Assembly (NCBI GenBank): GCA_016234745.1
Contig: JACRAR010000069.1
Location: forward strand, 1-64,000
Direction: 5' to 3'
From: Betaproteobacteria bacterium
Lineage (GTDB): Bacteria > Pseudomonadota > Gammaproteobacteria > Burkholderiales > Rhodocyclaceae
Length of the DNA stretch: 64,000 nt
The notes beneath the pieces were generated by a model that saw only the letters and a list, made by a program, of their open reading frames with translations, did no database searches and was not told the origin of the DNA. The position numbers were made by a program, and so were the translations under genes. This document shows positions 16,505-27,084 of this stretch, in pieces. Within the stretch, counting starts at the first letter, position 1; each line of letters starts with the position of its first letter.

Positions 16505-17346
16505 GTATTGCCCTTGCCGTGGTTTGCCGTACCCTGAACCTCCGGGTTCAGTCCCGTCTCGCCACGTCCCAGCCGCAGGGCAAAGCCGTTCGGATAGCGC
16601 ATGTCGATCGCCGCGATGGAACTCTTGGCGCGTTTCTGGACCTCGCGGTAGATGCCGGTGAAGCGCTGCAAGCGCTCATGCAGCGGATGCTTGGCCTGAT
16701 CGCGGCCAAGTTCCAGCACCAGTCCGTCATCGAGCCGCAGCTGCCAGGCCTGGCGCGCCGACAACATCACGCTGCGCGTCACCCGTCCGAGCGGCGTCAG
16801 GAGTTCTGTAAATTCACGGTAGCGCGCCAGCATCAAGGCGGAACTTCCCTCCGGTCCGCCGAACAACGGCAAGGGCGGCTGATCGGCCGGCAGGGAGGCG
16901 GCGAATATTTCGCCCTGATCGTTGACCAGGCGCGCCTCGTCATCGCTGTTGTGCCAGCGCGCCGCCGCGACGTGCTCTTCGATGGCCAGTTCGATGCCAT
17001 CCGGCCAGCGCCTGCGCACCGAGGTCTTGCGCACCCAGGGGAGCTTCTCGAATGCGCTGCGGACACCATCCAGATTCACCGTGAAGAAATTGCCCGTCAG
17101 CGAGCTCTGCGCCGCATATTCGATCTGCGCCAGGGTCACCTGCTTCAGCGGAACGGCAACGATCACCTGTTTCAGGGGAAACAGCGGCAGGCGCACCACG
17201 GTCATCACGCTGGCATAGACGAAGACCAGGATGCTGCCCAGGAACAGCACATCGGCCAGCAGATTGAGCAAGAGCGGGCGGTCCCAGAAACCCTCGGCGA
17301 CGGGACGCGACTTGCGGCGAATGGGTGCATCTTGCCGCTTAGCCAA
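16501..17346 (-). CDS. ftsQ: Cell division protein FtsQ
   Basis: A 281-residue bitopic divisome protein linking FtsB/FtsL to the septal synthase. A cytoplasmic basic tail precedes one span (LLADVLFLGSILVFVYASVM, near 29-48), then the POTRA domain (FPLKQVIVAVPLKQVTLAQIEY) and the beta domain to about residue 255. Start is TTG 17346 overlapping the ddl stop by 8 bases; no ATG exists before the membrane span, so the TTG start is accepted. The last 30 residues are polar and probably disordered. Confidence 0.94.
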   Translation of the reverse strand: MAKRQDAPIRRKSRPVAEGFWDRPLLLNLLADVLFLGSILVFVYASVMTVVRLPLFPLKQVIVAVPLKQVTLAQIEYAAQSSLTGNFFTVNLDGVRSAFEKLPWVRKTSVRRRWPDGIELAIEEHVAAARWHNSDDEARLVNDQGEIFAASLPADQPPLPLFGGPEGSSALMLARYREFTELLTPLGRVTRSVMLSARQAWQLRLDDGLVLELGRDQAKHPLHERLQRFTGIYREVQKRAKSSIAAIDMRYPNGFALRLGRGETGLNPEVQGTANHGKGNT

Positions 17347-18250
17347 GTTGCGCCCTTTCCAGAATCCTGATCACCAGTTGTTCGAAGCTGATGCCGGCAA
17401 CGCGTGCCGCCATCGGTACCAGCGAATGGCCGGTCATGCCGGGCAGGGTATTCATCTCGAGCAGGCTGAAGCTACCATCCGCCCTGAGAATCAGGTCGGC
17501 ACGCCCCCAGCCGGTGCAACCCAACACCCGGAAAGCCTGCAGCACCGTCTCATTGATCTTGGCGGTGATCTCGGGATCGACGCCGGCGGGGCAGTGATAC
17601 TGCACGGCATCGGTGAAATACTTGTTGTTGTAGTCGTACTTTCCTTCCGGCGCTTCTATCCTGACCAGAGGCAACACTTCCTCGCCCAGCACCGCCGCCG
17701 TGAGTTCCTGCCCGGTCACGAATTCCTCGGCAATCACCAGCGGATCAAGCCGATAGGCCAGCTCAAATGCCGCAGCCATTTCCTCGATCGCGTTCACCTT
17801 GGTCAGGCCGATCGAGGATCCTTCACGCACCGGTTTCACGATCAGCGGCAGGCCCAACTTGTCGGCCACCCGTTTCCAATCGCCACCCGGGGTCAGCAGG
17901 CAATACCTCGGCGTCGGAATGCCGGCGGCCTGCCAAACAAGCTTGGTGCGCCACTTGTCCATCGCCAGCGCCGACGCCATCACACCGCTGCCGGTATAGG
18001 GCACACCGAGCAGTTCCAGCGCGCCCTGGACCACCCCGTCCTCGCCGCGCCGGCCGTGCAGAATCGTGAATACACGGTCATAGCCTTGCTGCTTTAGATC
18101 CCAGATCGGCTGCTCGGACGGATCGAAGGCATGGGCATTCACGCCCTGACCGCACAGCGCCTTGAGCACCGCCCGACCTGAAATCAGCGATATCTCGCGC
18201 TCGGCCGAACTGCCGCCCATAAGTACCGCCACCCTGCCAAAATCAGTCAT
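17339..18250 (-). CDS. ddl: D-alanine--D-alanine ligase
   Basis: Ddl makes the D-Ala-D-Ala dipeptide that MurF adds to the UDP-MurNAc tripeptide. 303 residues, the usual DdlB length. Motifs: [44 protein letters not shown], the ATP-grasp Lys in [28 protein letters not shown], and the metal site [17 protein letters not shown]. The start is ATG 18250, overlapping the murB stop by 8 bases; an upstream in-frame extension lies inside murB and was rejected. Confidence 0.97.
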   Translation of the reverse strand: MTDFGRVAVLMGGSSAEREISLISGRAVLKALCGQGVNAHAFDPSEQPIWDLKQQGYDRVFTILHGRRGEDGVVQGALELLGVPYTGSGVMASALAMDKWRTKLVWQAAGIPTPRYCLLTPGGDWKRVADKLGLPLIVKPVREGSSIGLTKVNAIEEMAAAFELAYRLDPLVIAEEFVTGQELTAAVLGEEVLPLVRIEAPEGKYDYNNKYFTDAVQYHCPAGVDPEITAKINETVLQAFRVLGCTGWGRADLILRADGSFSLLEMNTLPGMTGHSLVPMAARVAGISFEQLVIRILERAQLG

Positions 18251-19181
18251 GCTGACGCACCTTTGCCACCCCGCCTTTGCCACCCATGTGTTCCCCGACA
18301 ATTCTTACTTCGCGCTGCAGTTCCACGCCGAATTTTTCCTTCACGGCAAGCTGAATCTGGCCGATTAGCATTTCTATCTCAGTTGCTGTTGCCTTGCACT
18401 CTGGATTAACGATGAAATTCGCATGCTTTTCCGAAACACGCGCCCCGCCAATGCTGAAGCCCTTCAAACCCGCGGCTTCGATGAGTCTTGCGGCGTGGTC
18501 GTCCGGGGGATTGCGAAACACCGAACCGGCATTCGGTTGCTGCAACGGCTGACGTGCGCTGCGTTGCTCGAGCAGCTCCTGTATCCTGGTTTGCGCTGCT
18601 TCTGCATCCCCTTCGGGAAAGCGCAACCATGCGCCAGCAAACCACTCGTCGGTGGCCGAGCGCAAGCCGACATGGCGATAGCCGAGGGAGAAATCCGCGG
18701 CAGTGCGTGTAACGCGTTTGCCATGGCGATCCAGCATCAACACGCGCTCGACGTGATTCCAGGTTTCGCCGCCCCAGCAGCCCGCATTCATCGCCAGCGC
18801 CCCGCCGACGGTGCCCGGCACACCCGCGAGGAACTCGGCACCGACCCGTCCGTTCTTTGCAGCGAACCGCGCCAGTTTCGGGCTGGCGACGCCCACCTCG
18901 GCGTAGATCAGGCCATCGCTTTCGAATCGCAGGGTATTCAATGCGCCATGGGTGAATACCACGGTGCCATCAAAACCGCCGTCGCGCACCAGCAGGTTCG
19001 AACCCAATCCCACCAGCAGCAGCGGCTCGTCATGGCGCAAGGCGGCGAGAAAATCCGCCAGGTCATCAAGGTCCGCCGGGAAATAGGCGCGTGCCGCGCT
19101 ACCGCCGGCACGCCAGGACACATGCCCGGCCATGGGCTCGTCCTGCCTGAGCTCACCGCGAAATTTAGGCTGCGCATTCAT
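18243..19181 (-). CDS. murB: UDP-N-acetylenolpyruvoylglucosamine reductase
   Basis: MurB reduces the enolpyruvyl product of MurA to UDP-MurNAc with FAD and NADPH. The 312-residue form lacks the loop of E. coli-type enzymes and fits type II MurB. FAD-domain motifs: [38 protein letters not shown] and [20 protein letters not shown]. The catalytic Ser is in [10 protein letters not shown], and the C-terminal block is [22 protein letters not shown] 19181 overlaps the murC stop (ATGA). Confidence 0.97.
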   Translation of the reverse strand: MNAQPKFRGELRQDEPMAGHVSWRAGGSAARAYFPADLDDLADFLAALRHDEPLLLVGLGSNLLVRDGGFDGTVVFTHGALNTLRFESDGLIYAEVGVASPKLARFAAKNGRVGAEFLAGVPGTVGGALAMNAGCWGGETWNHVERVLMLDRHGKRVTRTAADFSLGYRHVGLRSATDEWFAGAWLRFPEGDAEAAQTRIQELLEQRSARQPLQQPNAGSVFRNPPDDHAARLIEAAGLKGFSIGGARVSEKHANFIVNPECKATATEIEMLIGQIQLAVKEKFGVELQREVRIVGEHMGGKGGVAKVRQHD

Positions 19182-20581
19182 GACTGGACTTCCACAAGTA
19201 TTGCCGGAACCGCGCCGATCGAACCGGCGCCCATGGTGATCACCACGTCGCCGTCCCGGGCGAACGCCAGGATGGCCTGCGGCATGTCATTGATCTGGTC
19301 GACAAACACCGGTTCCAGTTTTCCAGCGACGCGGATGGCACGCAGCAGCGAACGGCTGTCGGCGGCAACGATCGGTGCTTCGCCGGCGGCATAGACTTCG
19401 GCCAGCAGCAGCGCTTCAAAACCCGACAGCACCTTGACGAAATCCTCGAAGCAGTCGCGCGTGCGGGTGTAGCGATGCGGCTGAAACGCCAGCACCAGGC
19501 GCCGGCCGGGAAAGGCACCGCGCGCAGCGGCCAGTGTCGCAGCCATTTCCGCCGGATGGTGTCCGTAATCATCGATCAGGGTGAAACTGCCACCCCCAGA
19601 ACTCTCCGGCAGGTTGATTTCACCGTAGCTCTGAAAGCGCCGGCCGACGCCCTTGAATTCCGCCAGCGCCTTGACGATGACCTGGTCGCCGACACCGACC
19701 TCGGTCGCCACGGCGATCGCCGCCAGTGCATTGCGCACGTTATGCAGACCGGGCAGATTGAGCCGCACCGGAAACTGGCTGACGCTGCCGTTCATGCGCA
19801 CACAGTCGAAACGCATCTGGCCGGCCGCAGCGACGATGTTCCGGGCTTGCAGGTTGGCCTGGACATCGATGCCATAGGTGACGATCTGCTTGGAGACTTG
19901 CGGCATGATCTCGCGCACGTTGGCGTCGTCGGCGCACAGCACCGCCACGCCATAAAACGGCAGACGCTGGAGGAATTCGACGAATGCCTGCTTGAGCCGG
20001 CCGAAATCGTGCCCGTAGGTTTCCATGTGGTCGGCATCGATGTTGGTCACCACCGAGATCACCGGCGACAGGTAGAGGAAGGAGGCGTCCGATTCATCGG
20101 CCTCGGCGACGAGAAACTCGCCCTGGCCGAGCTTGGCGTTGGCGCCCGCCGAATTCAGCCGGCCGCCGATGACGAAGGTCGGATCGATCCCGCCTTCGGC
20201 CAGGATGCTGGCAATCAGGCTGGTGGTGGTGGTCTTGCCATGCGTGCCGGCGATGGCGATGCCCTGCTTGAGGCGCATCAGTTCGGCCAGCATTTGCGCG
20301 CGCGGCACCACCGGCACCTTGCGCTGCCTGGCTGCAACGACTTCCGGGTTATCCGCCTTGACCGCTGTGGACACGACCACTGCATCGGCCGTGGCAACAT
20401 TTTCCGCCTGATGTCCGAGTACGATGCGGGCGCCAAGTCCGGCCAGACGCCGGGTCGCAGTATTCTCGGCAAGATCCGAACCGCTGACTTCGAAACCCTG
20501 GTTGAGCAACACCTCGGCGATGCCGCTCATGCCGGATCCGCCGATACCGACGAAGTGAACACGGTGGATTTTATGTTTCAT
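19178..20581 (-). CDS. murC: UDP-N-acetylmuramate--L-alanine ligase
   Basis: MurC adds L-Ala to UDP-MurNAc, the first stem-peptide step. 467 residues. The N-terminal [17 protein letters not shown] loop and SGSD bind the UDP-sugar; the ATP loop [10 protein letters not shown] is at 111-120; further Mur-ligase blocks include [25 protein letters not shown] and [10 protein letters not shown]. The gene begins at ATG 20581. Unlike its neighbours it does not overlap the upstream gene: 117 bases separate it from murG, and that gap contains a second, diverged copy of the murC start (see 20571-20702). Confidence 0.97.
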   Translation of the reverse strand: MKHKIHRVHFVGIGGSGMSGIAEVLLNQGFEVSGSDLAENTATRRLAGLGARIVLGHQAENVATADAVVVSTAVKADNPEVVAARQRKVPVVPRAQMLAELMRLKQGIAIAGTHGKTTTTSLIASILAEGGIDPTFVIGGRLNSAGANAKLGQGEFLVAEADESDASFLYLSPVISVVTNIDADHMETYGHDFGRLKQAFVEFLQRLPFYGVAVLCADDANVREIMPQVSKQIVTYGIDVQANLQARNIVAAAGQMRFDCVRMNGSVSQFPVRLNLPGLHNVRNALAAIAVATEVGVGDQVIVKALAEFKGVGRRFQSYGEINLPESSGGGSFTLIDDYGHHPAEMAATLAAARGAFPGRRLVLAFQPHRYTRTRDCFEDFVKVLSGFEALLLAEVYAAGEAPIVAADSRSLLRAIRVAGKLEPVFVDQINDMPQAILAFARDGDVVITMGAGSIGAVPAILVEVQS

Positions 20582-20702
20582 GGGTAACCTCGTCGGTATC
20601 GGCGGGGCGCGGCGTTCCGCCGCGCAGCCGCCCCAAGCAGTCGCGCACGCGACTGCGCGCGTGCTTGGCTACAAAGTGGATGCGCTTGACCTTATGTTTC
20701 AT
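20571..20702 (-). pseudogene. Duplicated murC start: 43-codon relic ORF between murG and murC
   Basis: An ATG overlapping the murG stop in the usual ATGA manner opens a 43-residue frame beginning [18 protein letters not shown]. The first eleven residues parallel the real MurC start [11 protein letters not shown], while the DNA differs at several positions. After residue 11 the frame leaves MurC, runs through two strong palindromes and ends at TAA inside the first codons of the true murC. Most likely the ancestral murC began here, coupled to murG, and a palindromic element with a second murC start came between. A functional leader peptide is an alternative. Confidence 0.7.
20604..20655. repeat. 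Two-hairpin palindromic element between murG and murC
   Basis: Two strong inverted repeats lie side by side. The first has arms CGCGGCG (20608-20614) and CGCCGCG (20618-20624) around TTC, flanked by GGGG (20604-20607) and CCCC (20631-20634). The second is CAGTCGCG/CGCGACTG (20638-20655) around CA. The twin palindromes recall REP/BIME-type intergenic elements. The element separates the relic and real murC starts and could attenuate or stabilise the transcript. No second copy was noticed in this window. Confidence 0.6.
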
Positions 20703-21763
20703 TTCGCCAACTCCATGCAGACTTGTGCCACGCTGGCCGTGGCATCGGGCTTGGCGAGGGCGCGCGCCTTCTCCGCCATTTGCAGCAACTGTTCACGACT
20801 CAGATTGCGCAACAGGGACAGCCGCTCCGCCGTCAATTCACTTTGCGGCAACAGGATGGCCGCGCCGGCGCTGGCCAGAAAGCGCGCGTTGAGCGTCTGG
20901 TGGTCATCCACCGCATGCGGAAAGGGCACCAGGATGCTGGGAACGCCGGCAGCGGCGAGTTCCGCGATAGTCAGTGCGCCGGCACGGCAAATCACCAGAT
21001 CCGCCCATGCGTAGGCGCCCGCCATGTCTTCGATGAAGGCCACGCAATTGGCTGCCACGCCGGCTTGCCGATAGTTGTCCTTGAGCGCGGCAAGATGCTT
21101 CTCGCCGGCCTGGTGCACCACCTGCGGCCGCTCCTCTTGCGCAAACAGCGCCAGGGATTGCGGCACCACCTCGTTCAAGGCTTGCGCCCCGAGGCTGCCG
21201 CCGATCACCAGCAGATGCAGCGGTGCATTCTGTTCCATGCGTTCGGCATAGCGCCGCGCCGGTACGTCCAGTGCCGCGATCTCGGGCCGCACCGGGTTGC
21301 CGCACCAGTCCGCCTTGCCCAATACGCCCGGAAAGCCGCTCAGGACACGCTCCGCGACGCGTGCCAGGATCCTGTTGGCCAGTCCGGCCACGGAATTCTG
21401 CTCATGCACCACCAGCGGCCTGCCCTTGAGCACGGCCATCATGCCACCGGGAAAACTGATGAAGCCGCCCATGCCGAGCACCACATCCGGCTGCACCTGC
21501 TTGATCACCTTGAGCGCCTGCCAGAAACCGCTCAGCAGACTGAACGGCAGCAGCAGCTTGCGCAGCAAGCCCTTGCCGCGCAGCGCCGAGAATCGCACCG
21601 GCGCCATCTCGTAACCGCGGCTGGGTACCAGCTTCGCTTCCATGCCATCGGGATTGCCGAGCCAGACCACCTTCCAGCCCGCAGCCTTGACCGCATCCGC
21701 CACTGCCAGACCGGGAAATATGTGGCCTCCCGTCCCGCCCGCCATGACCAGCAGAGTCCTCAC
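20699..21763 (-). CDS. murG: UDP-N-acetylglucosamine--lipid I transferase
   Basis: MurG adds GlcNAc to lipid I, making lipid II on the inner face of the membrane. 354 residues, GT-B fold. Motifs: the Gly-rich loop [16 protein letters not shown] at the N-terminus, [13 protein letters not shown] and [14 protein letters not shown] in the acceptor domain, [11 protein letters not shown] in the donor domain, and [31 protein letters not shown] contacting UDP-GlcNAc. The start is GTG 21763 overlapping the ftsW stop (GTGA). Confidence 0.97.
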   Translation of the reverse strand: MRTLLVMAGGTGGHIFPGLAVADAVKAAGWKVVWLGNPDGMEAKLVPSRGYEMAPVRFSALRGKGLLRKLLLPFSLLSGFWQALKVIKQVQPDVVLGMGGFISFPGGMMAVLKGRPLVVHEQNSVAGLANRILARVAERVLSGFPGVLGKADWCGNPVRPEIAALDVPARRYAERMEQNAPLHLLVIGGSLGAQALNEVVPQSLALFAQEERPQVVHQAGEKHLAALKDNYRQAGVAANCVAFIEDMAGAYAWADLVICRAGALTIAELAAAGVPSILVPFPHAVDDHQTLNARFLASAGAAILLPQSELTAERLSLLRNLSREQLLQMAEKARALAKPDATASVAQVCMELAK

Positions 21764-22926
21764 ACTGTGATCCCCCGCATCATCTGCCGATTTTCATAAT
21801 CAATACGCAAGAGAATGGCCACCGCCATGCAGTTGGCGAGTATTCCAGAGCCGCCGAAACTCATCAGCGGCAGGGTCAGACCCTTGGTCGGCAGCAAACC
21901 CATATTGACGCCCATGTTGATGAAGGACTGGACGCCGATCCAGATGCCGATGCCTTGCGCCACCAGGCCGGCATACACCCGGTCAAGTTGCAGCGCCTGC
22001 CGGCCGATGACGAAAGCGCGCTGCACCACCAGCGCGAACAAGCCGATGACCAGCACCACGCCGCAGAAACCGAGTTCCTCGGCGATCACCGCCAGCAGGA
22101 AGTCGGTGTGGGCCTCGGGCAAATAGAAAAGCTTCTCGACACTCGCGCCCAGGCCGACGCCGAACCACTCGCCGCGACCGAAGGCGATCAGGGCGTGCGA
22201 CAACTGGTAACCCTTGCCGTAGGCGTCCTGCCACGGATCCATGAAACCGAAAATGCGCTCGCGCCGATACGGTGAAATCCAGATCAGCAGGATGAATCCG
22301 GCCAGCAGCACCACCACCAGCGCACCGAACAGGCGTGCATTGATGCCGCCGAGAAACAGGATGCCCATGGCGATGCAGACGATCACCACGAAGGCGCCGA
22401 AGTCGGGTTCGCGCAGCAGCAGGCCGCCGACCAGCAGCATCACCACCGCCAAAGGCGCAAAGCCGCGCCGGAAGGAATCCATGTCCGCAAGTTTGCGTGC
22501 CGTGTAATCCGCCGCATACAGCACCGCAAACAATTTCATGAACTCGGACGGCTGAAAGCTCACCGGGCCAAGCGGCAGCCAGCGCTGCGCGCCATTCGCC
22601 GAGCGCCCGACATGTGGCACCAGCACCACCAGCAGCAATACGAAACCGACGACGAACAGCCACGGCGCCGCTTTCTGCCAGACGCGCAGCGGCACCTGAA
22701 ACACCACCACCGCCGCAATCAGGCCGACCGTCATGAAGACGCTGTGACGCACCAGGAAATAGGTCGATTGATGGCCGGTCATCTGGTTACCTTCGGCAGT
22801 CGCGATCGAGGCCGAATACACCATGACCAGGCCCATCAGCAGCAGCGACAGTGCCGGCCAGAGCAGCCACTCGTCCAGTTCGTGCGGAGCGCTGGCGTTC
22901 TGCAAGACCATTGCTTGCCGCATCAT
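21760..22926 (-). CDS. ftsW: Septal peptidoglycan glycosyltransferase FtsW
   Basis: A 388-residue SEDS-family membrane protein with about ten spans. SEDS proteins polymerise glycan strands from lipid II, here with FtsI as partner. Characteristic segments: [16 protein letters not shown] (first span), [36 protein letters not shown] with its conserved Asp in the catalytic region, [19 protein letters not shown], and [19 protein letters not shown] near the C-terminus. It starts with ATGATG, and the murD stop TGA lies inside that doublet, so the genes are coupled. Confidence 0.97.
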   Translation of the reverse strand: MMRQAMVLQNASAPHELDEWLLWPALSLLLMGLVMVYSASIATAEGNQMTGHQSTYFLVRHSVFMTVGLIAAVVVFQVPLRVWQKAAPWLFVVGFVLLLVVLVPHVGRSANGAQRWLPLGPVSFQPSEFMKLFAVLYAADYTARKLADMDSFRRGFAPLAVVMLLVGGLLLREPDFGAFVVIVCIAMGILFLGGINARLFGALVVVLLAGFILLIWISPYRRERIFGFMDPWQDAYGKGYQLSHALIAFGRGEWFGVGLGASVEKLFYLPEAHTDFLLAVIAEELGFCGVVLVIGLFALVVQRAFVIGRQALQLDRVYAGLVAQGIGIWIGVQSFINMGVNMGLLPTKGLTLPLMSFGGSGILANCMAVAILLRIDYENRQMMRGITV

Positions 22927-24356
22927 GCCGCCGCACCCGCTGCCGGCAATGCCCGCACTGCGGCAACGAACACTTCGGCGCGATGCACGTAGTTGCGGAA
23001 CATGTCGAAGCTGGCGCAGGCCGGCGACAGCAACACGGCATCGCCCGGCAATGCCGCGCCAGCCGCCGCACGCACGGCCTCATCAAGATTCTGTGCCGCC
23101 AGCAAGGGTACGCTGCAATCACTCAACGCCGCCCGAATCAAAGGCGCATCGCGCCCGATCAGCACGACGCTGCGCGCATGGCGCGACACCGCATCCCGCA
23201 GCGGCAGAAAATCCTGATTCTTGCCTTCGCCGCCCGCAATCAGCACGATTTTTCTGCCTTTCGGTTGGGTGGCGCTTTTTTCGCCGCCCAAGCCTTGCAG
23301 CGCGGCCACTGTGGCACCCACATTGGTGCCCTTGGAATCGTCATAAAAAACGACACCCTCGATTTCCGCGACCTTTTCGACGCGATGCGCCAGCCCGCGG
23401 AAAGTCTTGAGACCGGCCACCAGTTGTTTGATCGGCAAACCGATGGCATGGCACAGCGCCAGGGACGCCAGGGCATTGGCGGCATTGTGCAAACCCGCCA
23501 GCGGCAGTTCCGCCAATGGCAACAGAAAGCTGTTCCCCTGCACCAGCCAGAATTCGCCGTTTCTTTCACGCAAGCCGAAATCTTCCATCATCCCGGGCGC
23601 ATCCAGGCCGAAACTGATCAATTGCCGATGCGGTACCGCCATCCTCCTGACGCGGGCATCGTCGCGATTGAGGATCTGTGCCGCGCCATTGCCCTGATCG
23701 TGGATCAACACGCGCGCCTTGGCGCTGGCGTATTCGTCGATGTTGATGTAGCGGTCGAGGTGATCTTCCGAGATGTTGAGCACGGCCGCCGCATCGGGAT
23801 TGAGCGTCAGCGTGGTCTCGAGCTGGAAGCTCGACAGTTCCAGCACCCAGATCTCCGGCAATTGTCCGTCGTCGAGGCGCAACATCAGCGCATCCAGTGC
23901 CGCCGGCGATATGTTGCCGGCGACTTCGGCATCGCGGCCGGTGGCTTCGCACAAATGCCCGGTCAGCGCGGTGGTGGTGGTCTTGCCGTTGGTGCCGGTG
24001 ATCGCCAGCACCTTGGTCTTGTCACGCACACCCAAATCGCGCAGCGCCTGAGCGAACAATTCGATCTCGCCGACCACCGGGATGCCGCGCGCCCGGGCTT
24101 CGAGAACCACCATCAGGCCACCCGAGAGACCAGGTGACAACGCCAGCAAGTCGACATTTTCGAGCAGGCTCTTGGTGAACTCGCCGGAAACGAATTCCGC
24201 ATCCTCGGCTGCCTGGCACAAGTTCGACAGCCCGGGCGGTTCCGCACGCGTGTCGGCAATGCGCAGGCGGGCGCCGCGCCGGACGCACCAGCGCGCCATG
24301 GCCAGGCCGGATTCGCCGAGGCCGAGGACCAGCACGAGTTTCTTGTGCAGGTTCAT
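22923..24356 (-). CDS. murD: UDP-N-acetylmuramoyl-L-alanine--D-glutamate ligase
   Basis: MurD adds D-Glu to UDP-MurNAc-L-Ala. 477 residues, slightly longer than E. coli MurD (438). Domain 1 has [21 protein letters not shown]; the ATP loop [11 protein letters not shown] is at 119-129; [10 protein letters not shown] and [10 protein letters not shown] follow, with [16 protein letters not shown] in the C-terminal domain. ATG 24356 overlaps the mraY stop (ATGA); the in-frame extension to 24440 lies inside mraY and was rejected. Confidence 0.97.
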   Translation of the reverse strand: MNLHKKLVLVLGLGESGLAMARWCVRRGARLRIADTRAEPPGLSNLCQAAEDAEFVSGEFTKSLLENVDLLALSPGLSGGLMVVLEARARGIPVVGEIELFAQALRDLGVRDKTKVLAITGTNGKTTTTALTGHLCEATGRDAEVAGNISPAALDALMLRLDDGQLPEIWVLELSSFQLETTLTLNPDAAAVLNISEDHLDRYINIDEYASAKARVLIHDQGNGAAQILNRDDARVRRMAVPHRQLISFGLDAPGMMEDFGLRERNGEFWLVQGNSFLLPLAELPLAGLHNAANALASLALCHAIGLPIKQLVAGLKTFRGLAHRVEKVAEIEGVVFYDDSKGTNVGATVAALQGLGGEKSATQPKGRKIVLIAGGEGKNQDFLPLRDAVSRHARSVVLIGRDAPLIRAALSDCSVPLLAAQNLDEAVRAAAGAALPGDAVLLSPACASFDMFRNYVHRAEVFVAAVRALPAAGAAA

Positions 24357-25507
24357 CGTATCTTGAGCGTCGACAAACCAAACAGCACCAGCATGATGGT
24401 GATGATCCAGAACCTCACGACCACCTGGGTCTCCTTCCATCCGCTCAATTCATAGTGATGGTGCAAAGGTGCCATGCGGAAAATCCGCTTGCCCCCGGAC
24501 CACTTGAAATAAATCACTTGCAGCATCACCGAAAGCGTTTCGGCGACGAAGACGCCGCCCATGATCAGCAACACGATTTCCTGGCGCACGATCACCGCCA
24601 CCGCGCCGAGCGCGGCACCCAGCGACAGGGCGCCGACATCGCCCATGAAGACTTCCGCCGGGTAGGCGTTGAACCACAGGAAGCCAAGCCCCGCCCCAGC
24701 CAGGGCGCCGCAAAACACGGTCAGTTCGCCGGCACCGGGGATATAGGGCAGCAGCAGATATTTCGAATACACCGCATTGCCCGCCACATAGGCGAAGATG
24801 CCCAGCGCGCCGCCGACCATCACCGTCGGCATGATGGCCAATCCGTCGAGGCCATCGGTCAGATTGACGGCATTGCTGGTACCGACGATGACGAAGTAGG
24901 TCAATACGATGAAACCGAACAGGCCAAGTGGGTAGGCGATATTCTTGAAGAAAGGCACGATCAGGTCGGCCTTGAGGGGCAATTCCAGGGTGAAGCCGCT
25001 GCCGACCCATTGCAGAAAAAGCCCGATCACCTTGTCATTGTTGGGTGCGGAAATCGAGAACACGATATACACGGCGGCGACGATGCCGATCAGCGATTGC
25101 AGGAAGAACTTGCTGCGCGCCGGCAAGCCTTTCGGATTCCGATGCACCACCTTGCGCCAGTCGTCCACCCAGCCGATGGCGCCGAAACCCAGCGTCACGA
25201 TCAGCACGATCCAGATGAAGCGGTTGGAAAGATCCGCCCAGAGCAGCGTGGTGACCACGATGGCGATCAGGATCAAGGCGCCGCCCATGGTCGGTGTGCC
25301 GGATTTTGCCAGATGCGTCTGCGGCCCGTCATCGCGCACCGACTGGCCGATCTTCTTGCTGGTCAGCCAGCGAATCAGCATCGGTCCAAAGAGAAAGGAA
25401 ATGCCCAGGGCGGTCAGAGTCGCCAGCACTGCGCGCAGCGTGATGTAGCCGAAGACATTGAAACCGCGCACGTCCTTGGCGAGCCATAGTGCCAACTCAA
25501 GCAGCAT
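24353..25507 (-). CDS. mraY: Phospho-N-acetylmuramoyl-pentapeptide-transferase
   Basis: MraY moves phospho-MurNAc-pentapeptide onto undecaprenyl phosphate, making lipid I. 384 residues with about ten membrane spans. Typical blocks: [34 protein letters not shown] (paired catalytic Asp), [30 protein letters not shown], and [23 protein letters not shown] near the end. ATG 25507 matches the family N-terminus ([10 protein letters not shown]). The end of murF overlaps the first 11 bases. The upstream in-frame extension to 25663 is repeat sequence and was excluded. Confidence 0.97.
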   Translation of the reverse strand: MLLELALWLAKDVRGFNVFGYITLRAVLATLTALGISFLFGPMLIRWLTSKKIGQSVRDDGPQTHLAKSGTPTMGGALILIAIVVTTLLWADLSNRFIWIVLIVTLGFGAIGWVDDWRKVVHRNPKGLPARSKFFLQSLIGIVAAVYIVFSISAPNNDKVIGLFLQWVGSGFTLELPLKADLIVPFFKNIAYPLGLFGFIVLTYFVIVGTSNAVNLTDGLDGLAIMPTVMVGGALGIFAYVAGNAVYSKYLLLPYIPGAGELTVFCGALAGAGLGFLWFNAYPAEVFMGDVGALSLGAALGAVAVIVRQEIVLLIMGGVFVAETLSVMLQVIYFKWSGGKRIFRMAPLHHHYELSGWKETQVVVRFWIITIMLVLFGLSTLKIR

Positions 25508-27074
25508 TTTCGGGCCTTTCCCCCGCCCCCCTTCCCGAGGAAGGGGATGACGGGTGTTCGCGGGCAAAGCCCGCTCCGGTTGGTTGGTTGTCCCCGCCTT
25601 GTCCCCCGGAGGGGAGGCTTCGCGCGGACGGCCCGGCGGCGTGGGCGTCTTCCTTAATTGCATCGACCACGCGTTCCATTTTCATGAAGCGCGAGCCCTT
25701 CACCAGCACCGTGGTATCGGCATCCAGCAACGGTTGCAAGGCAGCCAGCAGCGTCTCGGGATTCTTGAAGTGCGTGCCGCCACCAGCGAAATTCTTCACC
25801 GCGGTGACCGATTGCTCGCCGAGCGCCAGCAGCCGGTCCAGTCCCATGCTTTTGGCATAGCCGCCGATTTCGTCGTGGAACTGGCCGCTCTGCACGCCGA
25901 CTTCGCCCATGTCGCCGATCACCAGAATCTTCTTGCCGGGCTGGGCGGCCAGCACGTCGATGGCGGCCCGCATCGAATCCGGATTGGCGTTGTAGGTATC
26001 GTCGATCACCCGCGCACCATTGAGTGCCGGCCACTGCTGCAGCCGCCCCTTGATGCCGCGGTAGCTCTCCAGTCCGGAGACAATGGCTTCCAGGCTGCAG
26101 CCGGCAGCCAGGGTCGCCGCGGTCGCTGCAAGTGCGTTCTTTGCATTGTGCAAACCGGGCACTTGCAATTCGACCGCGATATCACCTTGCGGCGTGCTGA
26201 TGTGCAACTGGCTGCCGAAAGCTTTCAAACTGCAGCGCGCCGACACGTCGGCCGCCTGTTCCATGCCGAAGGTCAGCAGTTGGGCACCGGCAGCGACGGC
26301 AAGTTCGCGCCACAACCCGGCGTGCGGATCGTCGGCGTTGATCACGGCAACACCCTGCGGCATCAGCCCGGCAAAGATCTCGCCCTTGGCCAGCGCCACC
26401 CCGTTGAGTCCGCCCAAGCCGGCCAGATGGGCGCGCTGGGCATTATTCACCAGGGCTACGGTCGGTCTGGCCAGGCGCGTCAGGTAAGCGATTTCCCCGG
26501 GATGATTCATGCCCATCTCGATCACTGCAGCACAATGTTGGCTGCGCAGTTTGAGCAGCATCAGCGGCACGCCGATATCGTTGTTGAGATTGCCCTCGGT
26601 CGCCAGCACAGTGGCCAAAACCGTCGCCAGCAGGTCCTCATCGTCCCCGGCGCCGGGAATGTCGCGGCACGCCTGTGCACGCAGAATGGCGGCACACATT
26701 TCCTTGACTGTGGTCTTGCCATTGCTGCCGGTAATGCCGATCAGCGGCAGGGAAAAATCCTCGCGCCAGTATGCGGCAAGCTCACCCAGGGCGAGCCGCG
26801 TGTCCGCCGCCGCGAGCAGGGGCAGGTAGGGACGCTGCTGCGCCCAGCCCGCCTCCACCAAAGCGCCGGCTGCGCCGGCCGCGAGCGCCTGCTCGACATA
26901 ATCGTGACCGTCGAAACGCTCGCCCTTGAGCGCCACGAACAATTCGCCGGGCTGGATTCGGCGCGTGTCCGTCGACACTCCGACAAACCACACTTCGCCG
27001 AAGTCCGTGCTGCCGTGGATGGCCGGGGCGGCCTCGGCTAGCCGCATCATCCGGGTCGCGGGCAGCGTCATCAT
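25497..27074 (-). CDS. murF: UDP-N-acetylmuramoyl-tripeptide--D-Ala-D-Ala ligase with repeat-derived tail
   Basis: MurF adds D-Ala-D-Ala to finish the UDP-MurNAc-pentapeptide. 525 residues versus about 450 usually. Motifs: [23 protein letters not shown] loop [14 protein letters not shown] near 113-126, [28 protein letters not shown], and [14 protein letters not shown]. The family normally ends soon after [18 protein letters not shown]; here about 50 more residues (Gly/Pro/Ser/Arg-rich) are encoded by palindromic intergenic repeat DNA. There is also a short [11 protein letters not shown] duplication near residue 155. The start is ATGATG at 27074, ten bases after ftsI, with no murE in between. 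Confidence 0.95.
   Translation of the reverse strand: MMTLPATRMMRLAEAAPAIHGSTDFGEVWFVGVSTDTRRIQPGELFVALKGERFDGHDYVEQALAAGAAGALVEAGWAQQRPYLPLLAAADTRLALGELAAYWREDFSLPLIGITGSNGKTTVKEMCAAILRAQACRDIPGAGDDEDLLATVLATVLATEGNLNNDIGVPLMLLKLRSQHCAAVIEMGMNHPGEIAYLTRLARPTVALVNNAQRAHLAGLGGLNGVALAKGEIFAGLMPQGVAVINADDPHAGLWRELAVAAGAQLLTFGMEQAADVSARCSLKAFGSQLHISTPQGDIAVELQVPGLHNAKNALAATAATLAAGCSLEAIVSGLESYRGIKGRLQQWPALNGARVIDDTYNANPDSMRAAIDVLAAQPGKKILVIGDMGEVGVQSGQFHDEIGGYAKSMGLDRLLALGEQSVTAVKNFAGGGTHFKNPETLLAALQPLLDADTTVLVKGSRFMKMERVVDAIKEDAHAAGPSARSLPSGGQGGDNQPTGAGFAREHPSSPSSGRGAGERPENAA
25510..25660. repeat. Palindromic repeat cluster at the murF-mraY junction
   Basis: A GC-rich run of inverted repeats: CCCCTTCC/GGAAGGGG around CGA (25528-25546), GCGGGC/GCCCGC around AAA (25560-25574), and CCCC/GGGG around CGGA near 25612. 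Read in the murF frame it gives a low-complexity tail ([24 protein letters not shown]); in the mraY frame it remains open upstream of that start. Such runs resemble mobile intergenic repeats that have become fused to a gene end. The boundaries are approximate. Confidence 0.6.
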
Positions 27075-27084
27075 GCCGCCCCGC

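Noticed and set aside
24357-24440. N-terminal extension of murD
   Set aside because: Lies inside the end of mraY and is unlike MurD; the ATG at 24356 with ATGA coupling is preferred.
25554-27041. 495-codon plus-strand frame
   Set aside because: Exact antisense of murF, whose motifs are unambiguous; no ribosome-binding site or domain.
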